The notes under the pieces were generated by a model, which did not search any database, was not told the origin of the DNA, and worked only from the letters and a program-made list of their open reading frames with translations. Below are positions 15,048-23,301 of a stretch of 33,473 bases of DNA, in pieces. The stretch comes from Prevotella sp. (lineage in GTDB: Bacteria > Bacteroidota > Bacteroidia > Bacteroidales > Bacteroidaceae), in the NCBI GenBank assembly GCA_024681875.1, contig JAILAA010000159.1, positions 1 to 33,473 on the forward strand. Reading direction: 5' to 3'. Both the position numbers and the translations under genes were made by a program. Each line of letters opens with the position of its first letter. The stretch's first letter is position 1.

Positions 15048-15368
15048 TCAATCAAAACCCAATTCTACTCTTGCCTCCTCACTCATCATCGACTGATCCC
15101 ATGCCGGCTCGAAGACAAGGTTAACAGTGGCAGCCTTCACGCCTTCAACACTCTCCACCTTCGTCCTCACGTCTTCGAGGATATAGTCGGCGGCAGGACA
15201 ATTGGGTGCTGTAAAAGTCATTTCCAACTCTACGCTGGCATCGTCCTTCACGTCAATCTTGTAAATCATCCCAAGATCAAAGATGTTGACGGGAATCTCA
15301 GGGTCGTAGACCGTCTTCAGCACATCAACGATGCGCTCTTCTATCAGTGTCCTCTCTTTTTGATTCAT
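15048..15368 (-). CDS. MIP18/DUF59 family Fe-S assembly protein
   Basis: A 106-residue protein of the MIP18 (DUF59) family, related to SufT and PaaD, which takes part in iron-sulfur cluster assembly or maturation. The features are VLKTVYDPEIPVNIFDLGMIYKIDV near the start and TFTAPNCPAADYILEDVRTKVESVEGVKAATVNLVFEPAW with the conserved Cys. It starts only 8 nt after the thioredoxin-fimbrillin gene and has no visible promoter of its own, so it may be transcribed from the fimbrial operon. No suf genes are in the window. Confidence 0.88.
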   Translation of the reverse strand: MNQKERTLIEERIVDVLKTVYDPEIPVNIFDLGMIYKIDVKDDASVELEMTFTAPNCPAADYILEDVRTKVESVEGVKAATVNLVFEPAWDQSMMSEEARVELGFD

Positions 15369-15376
15369 TTACGTAG

Positions 15377-17239
15377 TCACATAGCATTGTCAACAATCAC
15401 GTCTGCGTAAGAGTTAGGATAGTTATTACGCATGATGTCAGGCGTGATGACACTGTTGCCAATACCGCTAATACCACCGACGACTATTTTATAGAAATTG
15501 TTCCTGACAATACCGTATTGCATGGGACCCATGTGGTCTGTCTCACTGTTACGATGAGGTATCCAATAGGCGTAGTATGTCTCATAGACACCCATATTAA
15601 ACTTACACTGTTTGATGCCATATACATTCAGCTCGGCATCAGTGTAATCCATAGACTCATCAAGCGTGAGACCGCTTGCAAAATTGATTGCCTGGATAGA
15701 TTCGTAGAAATTGTAGTTGTACAAATAGATGGTATTGGGCCAATACTCGGGTCGTGTTTCTTCCTTTAGCGCCCTTAGCTTGGAGTCATAAAGATAGACA
15801 AAGGTAGGATTCACGGCACCCTTGAAGATGATGCCAGGCGAATAACCGTTCTTCTGTTGCGTCTTGAAGGAGGTGTTCTCCAAAATATAAGCATAGCCAT
15901 ATTTATTAGCGGCAGGCATGGAAGCGAAGTTCGTTGTATTAAATGCCCCAAACCACGACTTGTAATAATTGGCAAACGCATTGGCATCAGCGACATTCAG
16001 CGTCTTATTGTAGAAGAGGGGATCGACCACATACTGCTCTCCTTCATCGGCATAGTCTCCGAAGTTCTCTTCCAATGTAAACTCAGGTTGTTCCCTGAAC
16101 TCTGGCATGTTGTCCGTATGCTGGAAAAGATAATAGCGCGTATTAAGGTTTACCAACTTATAGTTAGTAATATTTATTTCGGCATAAACCGTTCCATCCC
16201 TACTCAACGAGAACGAGTTTTCACTGACACCAATCTGCAACTTGGCCAGCACACGCTCAACATCTATAGTGAGAACGTACTTTTTGTTGACCCAAGGAAG
16301 CAAGTCAATGCCCAGCAAATCGGTGGCCCGATTGGTCATGATTGGTCCGCCTTCGGAAATATTTGCTGCAATACCATCGAAATACGTGACAGAGTCTACC
16401 AAATTGAGAATTTCATCTTCATTTTCTACCTCATCTGGGCCATAAGAGTAGTTGGCAATAGCGAAGATATCATACATGCCACCCCTAAAACACACGTTAT
16501 CAACCGTATAGGTGATGTCATAATAGGGATTAACAATCTCCTCATAACGTGAAAGATTATTCAAGACAATCTTGCCAGCAAATTGCTTCGAATCGGCATC
16601 AAAGAACCACAGTTGAAGAGTGGTGATGGCACATTCATTAGAGGAACCTGCATCTTTTAACGAAGCCATGCCAGGCACTTTCAACCTCACGGACAGATTG
16701 ACAAGACTATCTCCCACCAACTGATGCAAGACATTGTCAAGTGATTCGTAGTCAGCTATGGGCGAATCAGAGTAAGCAGCAATAATCTTTCCGCTATCAT
16801 CTACAACGTATGTACGGGGAATGCCACTGGTAGCAAACTTACTGTACAACGCCTTGTCGCGGGCAATATAGTAAGGCATGGAAAGGCCTGCTTCGTTCCA
16901 ATAGCTCTCCACTTCTTCCTTCGTCTGACTGCGAGGCACATTCAATACTGGCACTATGGCCTGATATTTATTGTATATCTTTTGCAGCACGCCAAACTCC
17001 TGACGGCAATCAGGACACCCGGTATCGAAGAAGTTAAGGATATAGACCTTTCCACTCAACGATGAAGAAGACAATTCATGCCCTTTGACATCGTCAAGCG
17101 TGAAAGCAGGAATCTCATCGCCAACATTCATCACCGATGGCTCCTTCTTGTCCTCATCGTCATCCAGCTGACAGGCTGATAACGAGAGGACAAGTAGTGA
17201 AAGAAAGATACTCTGATATCTTTGCAAATAGTTCAGCAC
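15377..17239 (-). CDS. Thioredoxin (TlpA-like)-fimbrillin fusion lipoprotein
   Basis: A 620-residue lipoprotein (lipobox LSAC, Cys23). Residues about 38-175 are a TlpA/AhpC-type thioredoxin domain: VGDEIPAFTLDDVKG, KVYILNFFDTGCPDCRQEF with CPDC at 75-78, and cis-Pro segment SGIPRTYVVDDSGKIIA. Residues about 180-620 resemble the Mfa1-like protein encoded two genes upstream: GGPIMTNRA, YVLTIDVERVLAKLQIG, QKNGYSPGIIF, YGIVRNNFYKIVVGGISGIG. Compared with that Mfa1-like protein its C-terminus is about 10 residues shorter after the last shared strand. Gene order and the missing tail suggest an accessory or tip subunit (inference). It begins 4 nt after the Mfa2-like gene. Confidence 0.82.
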   Translation of the reverse strand: MLNYLQRYQSIFLSLLVLSLSACQLDDDEDKKEPSVMNVGDEIPAFTLDDVKGHELSSSSLSGKVYILNFFDTGCPDCRQEFGVLQKIYNKYQAIVPVLNVPRSQTKEEVESYWNEAGLSMPYYIARDKALYSKFATSGIPRTYVVDDSGKIIAAYSDSPIADYESLDNVLHQLVGDSLVNLSVRLKVPGMASLKDAGSSNECAITTLQLWFFDADSKQFAGKIVLNNLSRYEEIVNPYYDITYTVDNVCFRGGMYDIFAIANYSYGPDEVENEDEILNLVDSVTYFDGIAANISEGGPIMTNRATDLLGIDLLPWVNKKYVLTIDVERVLAKLQIGVSENSFSLSRDGTVYAEINITNYKLVNLNTRYYLFQHTDNMPEFREQPEFTLEENFGDYADEGEQYVVDPLFYNKTLNVADANAFANYYKSWFGAFNTTNFASMPAANKYGYAYILENTSFKTQQKNGYSPGIIFKGAVNPTFVYLYDSKLRALKEETRPEYWPNTIYLYNYNFYESIQAINFASGLTLDESMDYTDAELNVYGIKQCKFNMGVYETYYAYWIPHRNSETDHMGPMQYGIVRNNFYKIVVGGISGIGNSVITPDIMRNNYPNSYADVIVDNAM

Positions 17240-17243
17240 ACGT

Positions 17244-18239
17244 CTATAGTTTTAAGTTATTATAAGCCCTTACTCTCCAACTGTTGACACGCAACTGTAT
17301 GAGCTGCTCGAAACCTCCAGAGAGATAGAACACAATAGTATAGAAGTCTTGCCTGTCAAGATATTCCTGTACGGTCAACTGCCTGCCAAGATTGGTATAG
17401 AGCGATCCAATCATTCCGACAAATTCAGGAAGAGAAATGTTAAAGATCTCCTCACCAGTCTCCTTCTTCTCGAAGATGACACGGCAGTCGTAGTTCTCCA
17501 TCAGTCTCAACGTGGAAATGCCGTACTCTGCTCCATGCAACTCACCATAGTCGGAATCATTGAACGTAACTTCCTGGCTGATGTAAGGCTCGTAGGTAGT
17601 TACATCATCCGTGGCTATTGAGTTGTATGCATCCAAGACACCATTTGCCGACACAATCTTCAGGCTATAGTCATCAGCAGAAATACCATCATCGTCAACA
17701 GAGACAATGAGGCAAGCCAACTTATTTGTGTCCTTCATCATATCGACAGAATGTACAGCATAGGAGTCGTCATAATGTACGCCAGTCAGCGAACCATAGT
17801 AGATGGCTGGCAATTCTTCAGAATAGGTACTGCCATTTCCTATCAGCGAAAGGCGGAAATCGTCTTTGGACTGCGTTTCGCCTTCCAGCGAATACTGGTT
17901 GCTTTCTATGCCGCTCCACACCACAAACTGGTAGTCGCCCACAGCCAGACCCTCGACCCTGACACGATAGTCATTGGCCTTCAGGTCGGACTGGGTAGCG
18001 TGTATGCGCTTGACGAAATTCCCATCTGTGTCATAGACATAGACATACGCATCCTTGACGTATTCCGGCGCAGCATCTACATCCAGAATATTGTAGGTGT
18101 AGTGTAGCTTCAGCCAGAAGCCGTAGGGGCAATCGTCATTGTCGTCCTTCACCCAAGTGCAGGACACCATTGCCATGATGCACAGTATGGAAATCAGGTG
18201 TTTCAAAGCACAATATTTGTTAAGTCTCTTACAATCCAT
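17244..18239 (-). CDS. FimB/Mfa2-family fimbrial anchor subunit
   Basis: A 331-residue lipoprotein with lipobox MVSC (Cys27). The segment DDCPYGFWLKLHYTYNILD followed by VKDAYVYVYDTDGNFVKRI and LAVGDYQFVVWSGI is typical of FimB/Mfa2 proteins, which in Porphyromonas anchor the short fimbria to the outer membrane and limit its length. The C-terminal domain is of the same beta-sandwich type. Its start codon lies inside the 3' end of the Mfa1-like gene (37-nt overlap), which suggests translational coupling. Confidence 0.85.
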   Translation of the reverse strand: MDCKRLNKYCALKHLISILCIMAMVSCTWVKDDNDDCPYGFWLKLHYTYNILDVDAAPEYVKDAYVYVYDTDGNFVKRIHATQSDLKANDYRVRVEGLAVGDYQFVVWSGIESNQYSLEGETQSKDDFRLSLIGNGSTYSEELPAIYYGSLTGVHYDDSYAVHSVDMMKDTNKLACLIVSVDDDGISADDYSLKIVSANGVLDAYNSIATDDVTTYEPYISQEVTFNDSDYGELHGAEYGISTLRLMENYDCRVIFEKKETGEEIFNISLPEFVGMIGSLYTNLGRQLTVQEYLDRQDFYTIVFYLSGGFEQLIQLRVNSWRVRAYNNLKL

Positions 18240-19714
18240 GGCTTCACATTGATCACCACTTTCAGATATGCTTCTCCCTCATCAGGCGTATCCGGATTAA
18301 TAGGAATCTCATAATATCCGAGACCTGACACATTAGCAACAAGGATGCGGTAGAGGTTATTGCGCACAATGGCAAACTCCATCACGCCCATGACCGTATC
18401 GTTCAAATTATCCAGATGACGAATCCAGTAAACGTAGTAGCAATGGTAAACGCCGGTTTCGTCCTTCTCAAACTTCTGTGCCTGATAGAGATCCAGGCTG
18501 TTAGGCGAGATAGCCTTGACGCCAATAGCTTCAGCAAGAGCTTCGGCAGAGTCGTAGAACTTGTAATTGAAATAGTACAGCACTTCCGGATACTGGCTCT
18601 CACCAATAAGTTCAAGGCCGTTTTCTCCCAGATGGTAAACGTTGTTATAGGGTTCCATCTTTGCCCTGAAGATGATGCCGGTGCTATAGCCGTTCTTCTG
18701 TGCAGGAGCTAATGTGCAGTTTTCTAAACTATATAACGTATTATACTGAGGATCTGCATTGGCCGGGTTGAACGCCATCCATGCAATAGTGCTGGGATTG
18801 CTATAGGCACCGAAGTAATGCACATAGTAATTATCTGCATTGGTGAAATGCGATGCATCGACGGATTTTTTGAAGAAATAGGGATCGATAACATAGCCAT
18901 TCACATCCTTCACTTTACCGAAGTTCTCGTTGATGTTCCACTCGGGTTCCTCCAAGGACGTAAGCACTGCAGTGCGGCGGAATGAGTAGTAATACTTGGG
19001 CATATTGACAATGTAGTAGCCGTCAAGTGTCACACTGGCATACTTGCGCTTAAGCTCATCTTTCAGCTCGAAAGAGTCAACACTCTTGGCAACATCAATA
19101 CGGGCCAGAACACGCTCTAAAGTGATGAACAACACATTGTCCTCGTTATTGTCGTTCTTGGTTATCACGAAACTAAGGTTTTCGTTTGCACGGTTTGTCA
19201 TCACAATACCTTTAGAAATGTCTGTGATGACACCCTGGTTGTATGTCAGGCTGTCGATGTCGGCCAGGAACTCGGTCTCAGTCTGCTTGCTGATGAAGCG
19301 TGAGGAATTAGCTACAACGAAGACGTCGTATGTTCCCTGCGGCACTGACAGGCGTTCAGATTGATACATAACATAACCGTCAGCATCAACACCAGTACGG
19401 ACAAGATTTGTGAGCAAGATGCTCTTGACAAAGAGTTTGGAAATTGAGTCGAAAAGATAAACCCTTGCGTTATTCACCTGATACTCTTCAACCGTTCCCG
19501 TCACATGTACACCGCTGTCTTCCACAGTGCCTTCAGCACCACGTGTCACGGAAGTAGAAGGTACGTTTGTTTGAAACTTAAACACGACATCAGCCATTTC
19601 AACATTAGCTTCTTGTTTTTCGCTAACGTCGCCAATGTCTTCGCGCTGACTGCAGCCGCAAACGACGGCACCTGCCAAAAGCAGCGCATAAACGATTCTG
19701 CTTGAATGGGACAT
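18203..19714 (-). CDS. Mfa1-family fimbrial major subunit
   Basis: A 503-residue lipoprotein (Cys21 after ...AVVCG). It resembles Mfa1-type fimbrillins: the N-terminal strand block VVFKFQTNVPSTSVTRG contains R58, a plausible site for the Arg-specific cleavage known to mature type V pilins. Later blocks are ARVYLFDSISKLFVK, GTYDVFVVANSSRF, GIVMTNRANENLSFV, FITLERVLARIDVA, QKNGYSTGIIFRAK and FAIVRNNLYRILVANVSGLG. It ends with YLKVVINVKPWIVRDLTNIVL, the type of C-terminal extension used for strand exchange between subunits. It is probably the shaft subunit. Confidence 0.85.
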   Translation of the reverse strand: MSHSSRIVYALLLAGAVVCGCSQREDIGDVSEKQEANVEMADVVFKFQTNVPSTSVTRGAEGTVEDSGVHVTGTVEEYQVNNARVYLFDSISKLFVKSILLTNLVRTGVDADGYVMYQSERLSVPQGTYDVFVVANSSRFISKQTETEFLADIDSLTYNQGVITDISKGIVMTNRANENLSFVITKNDNNEDNVLFITLERVLARIDVAKSVDSFELKDELKRKYASVTLDGYYIVNMPKYYYSFRRTAVLTSLEEPEWNINENFGKVKDVNGYVIDPYFFKKSVDASHFTNADNYYVHYFGAYSNPSTIAWMAFNPANADPQYNTLYSLENCTLAPAQKNGYSTGIIFRAKMEPYNNVYHLGENGLELIGESQYPEVLYYFNYKFYDSAEALAEAIGVKAISPNSLDLYQAQKFEKDETGVYHCYYVYWIRHLDNLNDTVMGVMEFAIVRNNLYRILVANVSGLGYYEIPINPDTPDEGEAYLKVVINVKPWIVRDLTNIVL

Positions 19715-19759
19715 AGTTTTTCTAGTTTTTATTAGTTATTATTATTTATTCTTTTATTA

Positions 19760-21223
19760 TTATTTATTCTTTTGGAATTCCTGAAGCTGCATTTCAGCCT
19801 GCGTAACGCCCTGCTGGCGAGCCTGCTCCACAAGCCTTACAGCCCTTTCGGTATCACCCCTCAGCCAGGCAATGAGGCCCTCGTCCATTGTCTTTTCTGG
19901 ACAGTTGTTTACTTTGCTAAGATATTCTTCAGCTTCGTCGGCCTCTCCTTTCTTGATGGCAAGACATGCCAACGTGAGGTTGATATACGAGTCGTTAGGA
20001 TAGAGCATATATGCCTTGCGGATGATGGAGTAATATTTCTCCTGATTATCGGCATATTTGTCGGCCAATCGGTAGATCTCGTTCAAGTTAAGATTAATGG
20101 GACGCGTCTCAAACACCCGCTCCGACTCTTCGATAGTGAACGGACGCACGGTGTAGATGACGGTATAGTTCGTGCAACGCAATTCGGGGAACCAGTTCTT
20201 CACCACATAGTTGAATCCTTCTGCTGCTTCCTTGCGCATCCTGCTCTCTTTCTCATCGGGCGAGATGTTGCTGCTGGCAATACTCATCAGGCGGCTCTGC
20301 TGGGGTGCATCAGTTCTTTCCCTAAGCTGCTTCATAAAGCCTTCCCAGTTCTCACCCTTGCCAGAAGCCTCTATCCTGATACCATTAGCAATATTAGTGC
20401 GCAACAGGTAGCTCTTCAGAGCCTCCGTGCGTTTCTCGCTGAGCATGAGGTTGTGGTCATAGGGGGCTTCGGGCGAAGCGTATCCTTCGATGGTCATCCT
20501 TTGTATGGTAACATCGGAGTCGTTCTTTACCAGGTTCACCGAGTTGTGTATTTTCTGCAACTCTGCGGGATTGGACATGTAGTCGGGCTTGATGTCCCAT
20601 TTGTTCACCTCGAAGCAGAGGAAAGCGGAGCCGCGCTCCTCACGCACCTTCACCGAATTATCGGCAGGGGGTATCACATAGACGGGATAGAGATTGGCAG
20701 ACGGTGCCACCTCTTCTCTGGGGAATGTGGCAAGGAGCATTTCGCCTCTGTCATCGGGATTGCTGCAGGCGCAGCTCTGCTTACGCAGTTTCAGCACAGC
20801 CCTGTCCATCCAAGGCTCGTACGGCACCGAGCGCAGATAGTCGATGTTTAGGTCCTTTCCCTTCTTCTTCCTATACGCAATGGCATCAGGATAAACATAC
20901 TTCAAGTTGCGCTCGAAGAAAATCTGCTGGTTGCGGCTGTTGATGAACACCTTTGGCAACTCTACTTTACGCATCGTTACGGTATCTATCACTTCGGGCA
21001 CCAGAACAACCGACTGCATGGCAGGCACATCCTGTATGGCCGTCAAGTTAAACGACGCAACGACTTTGTTCTCAAGAACGGCCAGTGCCGAGCGATTGAG
21101 CTTTAACACATACTCATAGTCACCAGCCTTGACCGGCAGGATTCCTGACAGGAGGAAGACAACCGTCCAAACTGCGAAAAGCCGTACAAGGCAGAAGCCT
21201 TTATGAATGTCTTTTATGGTCAT
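19760..21223 (-). CDS. DUF3868 domain protein with OmpA-like region, fimbrial cluster
   Basis: A 487-residue exported protein (signal peptide ending about residue 33, PVKAGDYEY). The N-terminal DUF3868 region (about 35-160) has VLKLNRSALAVLENKVVASFNLTAI and FERNLKYVYPDAIAYRKKKGK. An OmpA-like region follows (about 200-285: FLCFEVNKWDIKPDYMSNPAELQKI, MTIEGYASPEAPYDHNLMLSEKRTEALKSYL), then TPR-like helices near the C-terminus (LADKYADNQEKYYSIIRKAYMLYPNDSYINLTLACLAIKKGEADEAEEYL). Such proteins sit beside Mfa-type fimbrial genes in Bacteroidales. A role in periplasmic or peptidoglycan anchoring is inference. Confidence 0.82.
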   Translation of the reverse strand: MTIKDIHKGFCLVRLFAVWTVVFLLSGILPVKAGDYEYVLKLNRSALAVLENKVVASFNLTAIQDVPAMQSVVLVPEVIDTVTMRKVELPKVFINSRNQQIFFERNLKYVYPDAIAYRKKKGKDLNIDYLRSVPYEPWMDRAVLKLRKQSCACSNPDDRGEMLLATFPREEVAPSANLYPVYVIPPADNSVKVREERGSAFLCFEVNKWDIKPDYMSNPAELQKIHNSVNLVKNDSDVTIQRMTIEGYASPEAPYDHNLMLSEKRTEALKSYLLRTNIANGIRIEASGKGENWEGFMKQLRERTDAPQQSRLMSIASSNISPDEKESRMRKEAAEGFNYVVKNWFPELRCTNYTVIYTVRPFTIEESERVFETRPINLNLNEIYRLADKYADNQEKYYSIIRKAYMLYPNDSYINLTLACLAIKKGEADEAEEYLSKVNNCPEKTMDEGLIAWLRGDTERAVRLVEQARQQGVTQAEMQLQEFQKNK

Positions 21224-21245
21224 ATTGCAAAACGGAGGTTTTAAG

Positions 21246-21821
21246 TTAGAATATGTAAATAAGACTGAGCCCCAGCTTTGAGATACCTATGTAATTGTAG
21301 TCATCGCTACCCTTCAGGCTGCCGCAAATCTCACAATTATATTTATCGTACTTGATATAAGTATATCCAACCCCCAGCTCAGCACCGATATTCCAGTGTT
21401 TCGCCAAGGCATACTCATAGCCTGCTCCGATGCCGCCTCCAACGAGCCAGCCTTCATAACGGTGTGGCTTCAATCCCTTAAGCAGGCCAAAGCACAGTTC
21501 AGTGTTGCCAAAATTGAACTGGCTGTAGTGGGCATAGGGACCGATGAAGAGTCCATTCATCACCTGGCAAGGCCAGATACGATACTGTGCCTGTACCTCC
21601 CAACTCTTGTGAACACTTGTGCTGCTCCTTTTCCAAGGACGCAGACCGCCATAGACTTCAAACGATGTCTTTTTCCATAATGGCATCTCTATACCCGCCG
21701 ATAGTATCCCACTGGCGTCATATAGCAGATTATTACTGATGGCGAATTTTTGCCCGAATGACGGGAGACTTCCCATAAACGGCAGCAAAAACAAAAGAAT
21801 TAATGCTTTCTTTAATTTCAT
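21246..21821 (-). CDS. DUF3575 family outer membrane protein, fimbrial cluster
   Basis: A 191-residue protein with signal peptide (MKLKKALILLFLLPFMGSLPSFGQ). The body matches DUF3575: KFAISNNLLYDASGILSAGIEMPLWKKTSFEVYGGLRPWKR, WPCQVMNGLFIGPYAHYSQFNFG, GWLVGGGIGAGYEYALAKHWNIGAELGVGYTYIKYDKY. It ends in an aromatic residue (LIYIF), consistent with an outer membrane beta barrel. It is the first gene of the fimbrial operon, with the promoter about 42 nt upstream. Confidence 0.82.
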   Translation of the reverse strand: MKLKKALILLFLLPFMGSLPSFGQKFAISNNLLYDASGILSAGIEMPLWKKTSFEVYGGLRPWKRSSTSVHKSWEVQAQYRIWPCQVMNGLFIGPYAHYSQFNFGNTELCFGLLKGLKPHRYEGWLVGGGIGAGYEYALAKHWNIGAELGVGYTYIKYDKYNCEICGSLKGSDDYNYIGISKLGLSLIYIF

Positions 21822-21862
21822 CTTAAAGATAAATGCTTAGTCTTTTTTGAAGGTTTATGGCG

Positions 21863-21890
21863 CAAATTTAAGAAAAAAAAAAAAAAAAAA
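21863..21890 (-). promoter_or_regulatory. Fimbrial operon -7 element with adjoining A18/T18 tract
   Basis: The minus strand reads TAAATTTG (21870-21863), a match to TAnnTTTG. Only CT separates it from an uninterrupted run of 18 T (A18 on the plus strand, 21873-21890). The tract occupies the -7/-33 spacer. No TTTG -33 box is visible at the usual distance. Confidence 0.6.
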
Positions 21891-21971
21891 CGATGGTTTT
21901 GTGTAAAAAGTGTTAACTAAATGAAAAAATTATACATTTTTAACCAAAAACCGTAAAAACAATAAAAAAAT

Positions 21972-22010
21972 AGCGCAAAAACGCTGTGCTTTCGCACAGT
22001 TTTTTTACGC
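21972..22010 (-). terminator. Terminator downstream of the fimbrillin-like gene
   Basis: The hairpin CTGTGC-GAAA-GCACAG (minus strand) is extended by GCGTAAAAA/TTTTTGCGC arms and flanked by T-runs on both sides. It lies 45 nt after the stop of the gene at 22055 and can also function for plus-strand transcription. Confidence 0.75.
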
Positions 22011-22054
22011 TCATATATATAAATAATGTGTGGAGCCTACGCTCCCTTCACCAC

Positions 22055-22936
22055 TTACCATGTACTTGATTGTACACCATCCCATATATCATTGATAGTG
22101 ACAGACACGATTCCTTCTGTTCCGAAAAGTGAACCGAAATATTCTGTAGCACAGTTGCGCTTGAAAGGCGCATCCTTGATGTCGACGTGTGCAGTAACGA
22201 AGGTGCCATCCGTGGCATAGAGGCTGACATTATTTTTCCATTCGGTTGTACTGGAGAAGCCAAAGACAGAGATTTTGCTTTGGGTCTGACCATATTTTGA
22301 TGAAGGACATTCCAAAAAGACAGGTTGCTCAGTCTTCGGAGAAGTAGGACGTCCTGTAAAGTAGTCGATACCGTAATACCAAAGGTGGGGCACAACAATG
22401 AAGGAAGAAGTGCCCTCTTTAATAGCATCGACAATAGTAAGGTTAAGCTTGGTAACAGAACGGTCAAGTGTCACCGTCTGGTTGCCGCTGATAGAGCCAT
22501 CGACATAAAGTGCCAAATCCTTATAGAATGTGTCACCGACCTTATCCCATATAATAGTATGTTTAGAGGTTGAAAGAGAGGGGTCGGTGCCGCTTGAAGC
22601 TACAAAATAGACGTGATGGCTACCCATATTGAAACAGAGTGAAGGTGCGCCGAATTTCTCATCTTTTGATGTCTGGTGTATCTGCTGAACGAGCGCGCCG
22701 TTCTGATAGTCAAATATCCAGAGGTCGGTAATTTCTTGTCCATCAGCTAGAACCGTGCCACGGGTAGCTTGCTGCCAGCTGCTTGAGAAGTCTCCAGTGA
22801 CGTTGAAGGTCACATACTTAGTCGTGTTGTTTGGGGCAGTTTCGGCAGACAGCCCGTCAGCGACGTGTAGATCGTCTTGACAGGCTGTCATTGATATGGC
22901 TGCGAGCATTACTGCCAACGCAAAAGTTTTTTTCAT
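22055..22936 (-). CDS. Fimbrillin-like lipoprotein
   Basis: A 293-residue lipoprotein with lipobox MTAC (Cys19). After a polar tether comes KYVTFNVTGDFSSSWQQATRG, with R59 at nearly the same place as the putative processing Arg of the Mfa1-like protein (R58). The beta-sandwich blocks ITDLWIFDYQNGALVQQIHQ, SHHVYFVASSG, VTLDRSVTKLNLTIVDAI and VVPHLWYYGIDYFTG resemble Bacteroidales fimbrillin-like (FimA/FimB/Mfa2-related) lipoproteins. It has its own promoter and terminator, so it is not part of the operon downstream, but its location suggests an alternative or accessory subunit. Confidence 0.65.
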   Translation of the reverse strand: MKKTFALAVMLAAISMTACQDDLHVADGLSAETAPNNTTKYVTFNVTGDFSSSWQQATRGTVLADGQEITDLWIFDYQNGALVQQIHQTSKDEKFGAPSLCFNMGSHHVYFVASSGTDPSLSTSKHTIIWDKVGDTFYKDLALYVDGSISGNQTVTLDRSVTKLNLTIVDAIKEGTSSFIVVPHLWYYGIDYFTGRPTSPKTEQPVFLECPSSKYGQTQSKISVFGFSSTTEWKNNVSLYATDGTFVTAHVDIKDAPFKRNCATEYFGSLFGTEGIVSVTINDIWDGVQSSTW

Positions 22937-22999
22937 ATCGAATAATATCGTTTAACTTGAAACTCAGCGGATTAAAAGATTTGAGATTTTCATACTCTG

Positions 23000-23007
23000 C
23001 AAAGTTA
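23000..23007 (-). promoter_or_regulatory. Predicted -7 element for the fimbrillin-like gene
   Basis: TAACTTTG on the minus strand matches TAnnTTTG and lies 63 nt upstream of the ATG at 22936. Confidence 0.65.
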
Positions 23008-23189
23008 CAAAAAAAAACAAAATAAACCGTTTTCGGTTGGCAAAAAAAAGTTAAACCATCTACTTTTCTTATTGTTTGGGCAAAAAAGTAAGCGCGAGTT
23101 ACTTTACAATGCCTCGCGCGCGTACAATAGATATAATAATGTGTTCAAGTTTCGCTAACTCCCATGTCGCCTGCGAATCTGAATCGTTC

Positions 23190-23290
23190 CCGGAAATCCC
23201 AGCGCCTGGGAAAAAAGTCCCACCGCTTGGGAAAAAAATCCCAGCCCATGGGATTTTTCTGGGAAAGCCACTGCGTCTACCTGAAAAAGA
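23190..23290 (+). repeat. Triple-hairpin intergenic repeat, copy 2
   Basis: Three hairpins in a row: TCCCAG-CGC-CTGGGA, TCCCA-CCGCT-TGGGA, and ATCCCA...TGGGAT, with A/T-rich linkers. Possible closing arms TTCCCGGA and TCTGGGAA flank them (one G-T pair). It matches copy 1 (2180-2288) in inverted orientation. The rest of the gene-free interval 22937-23301 holds only the promoter of the upstream gene and a CGCGCGCGTAC-containing stretch near 23115. Confidence 0.7.
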
Positions 23291-23301
23291 GATTAGTGAC
23301 G

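Noticed and set aside
14490..15410. 306-residue plus-strand ORF across lpxH and the DUF59 gene
   Set aside because: Both minus-strand genes have clear family motifs; the plus-strand frame has none.
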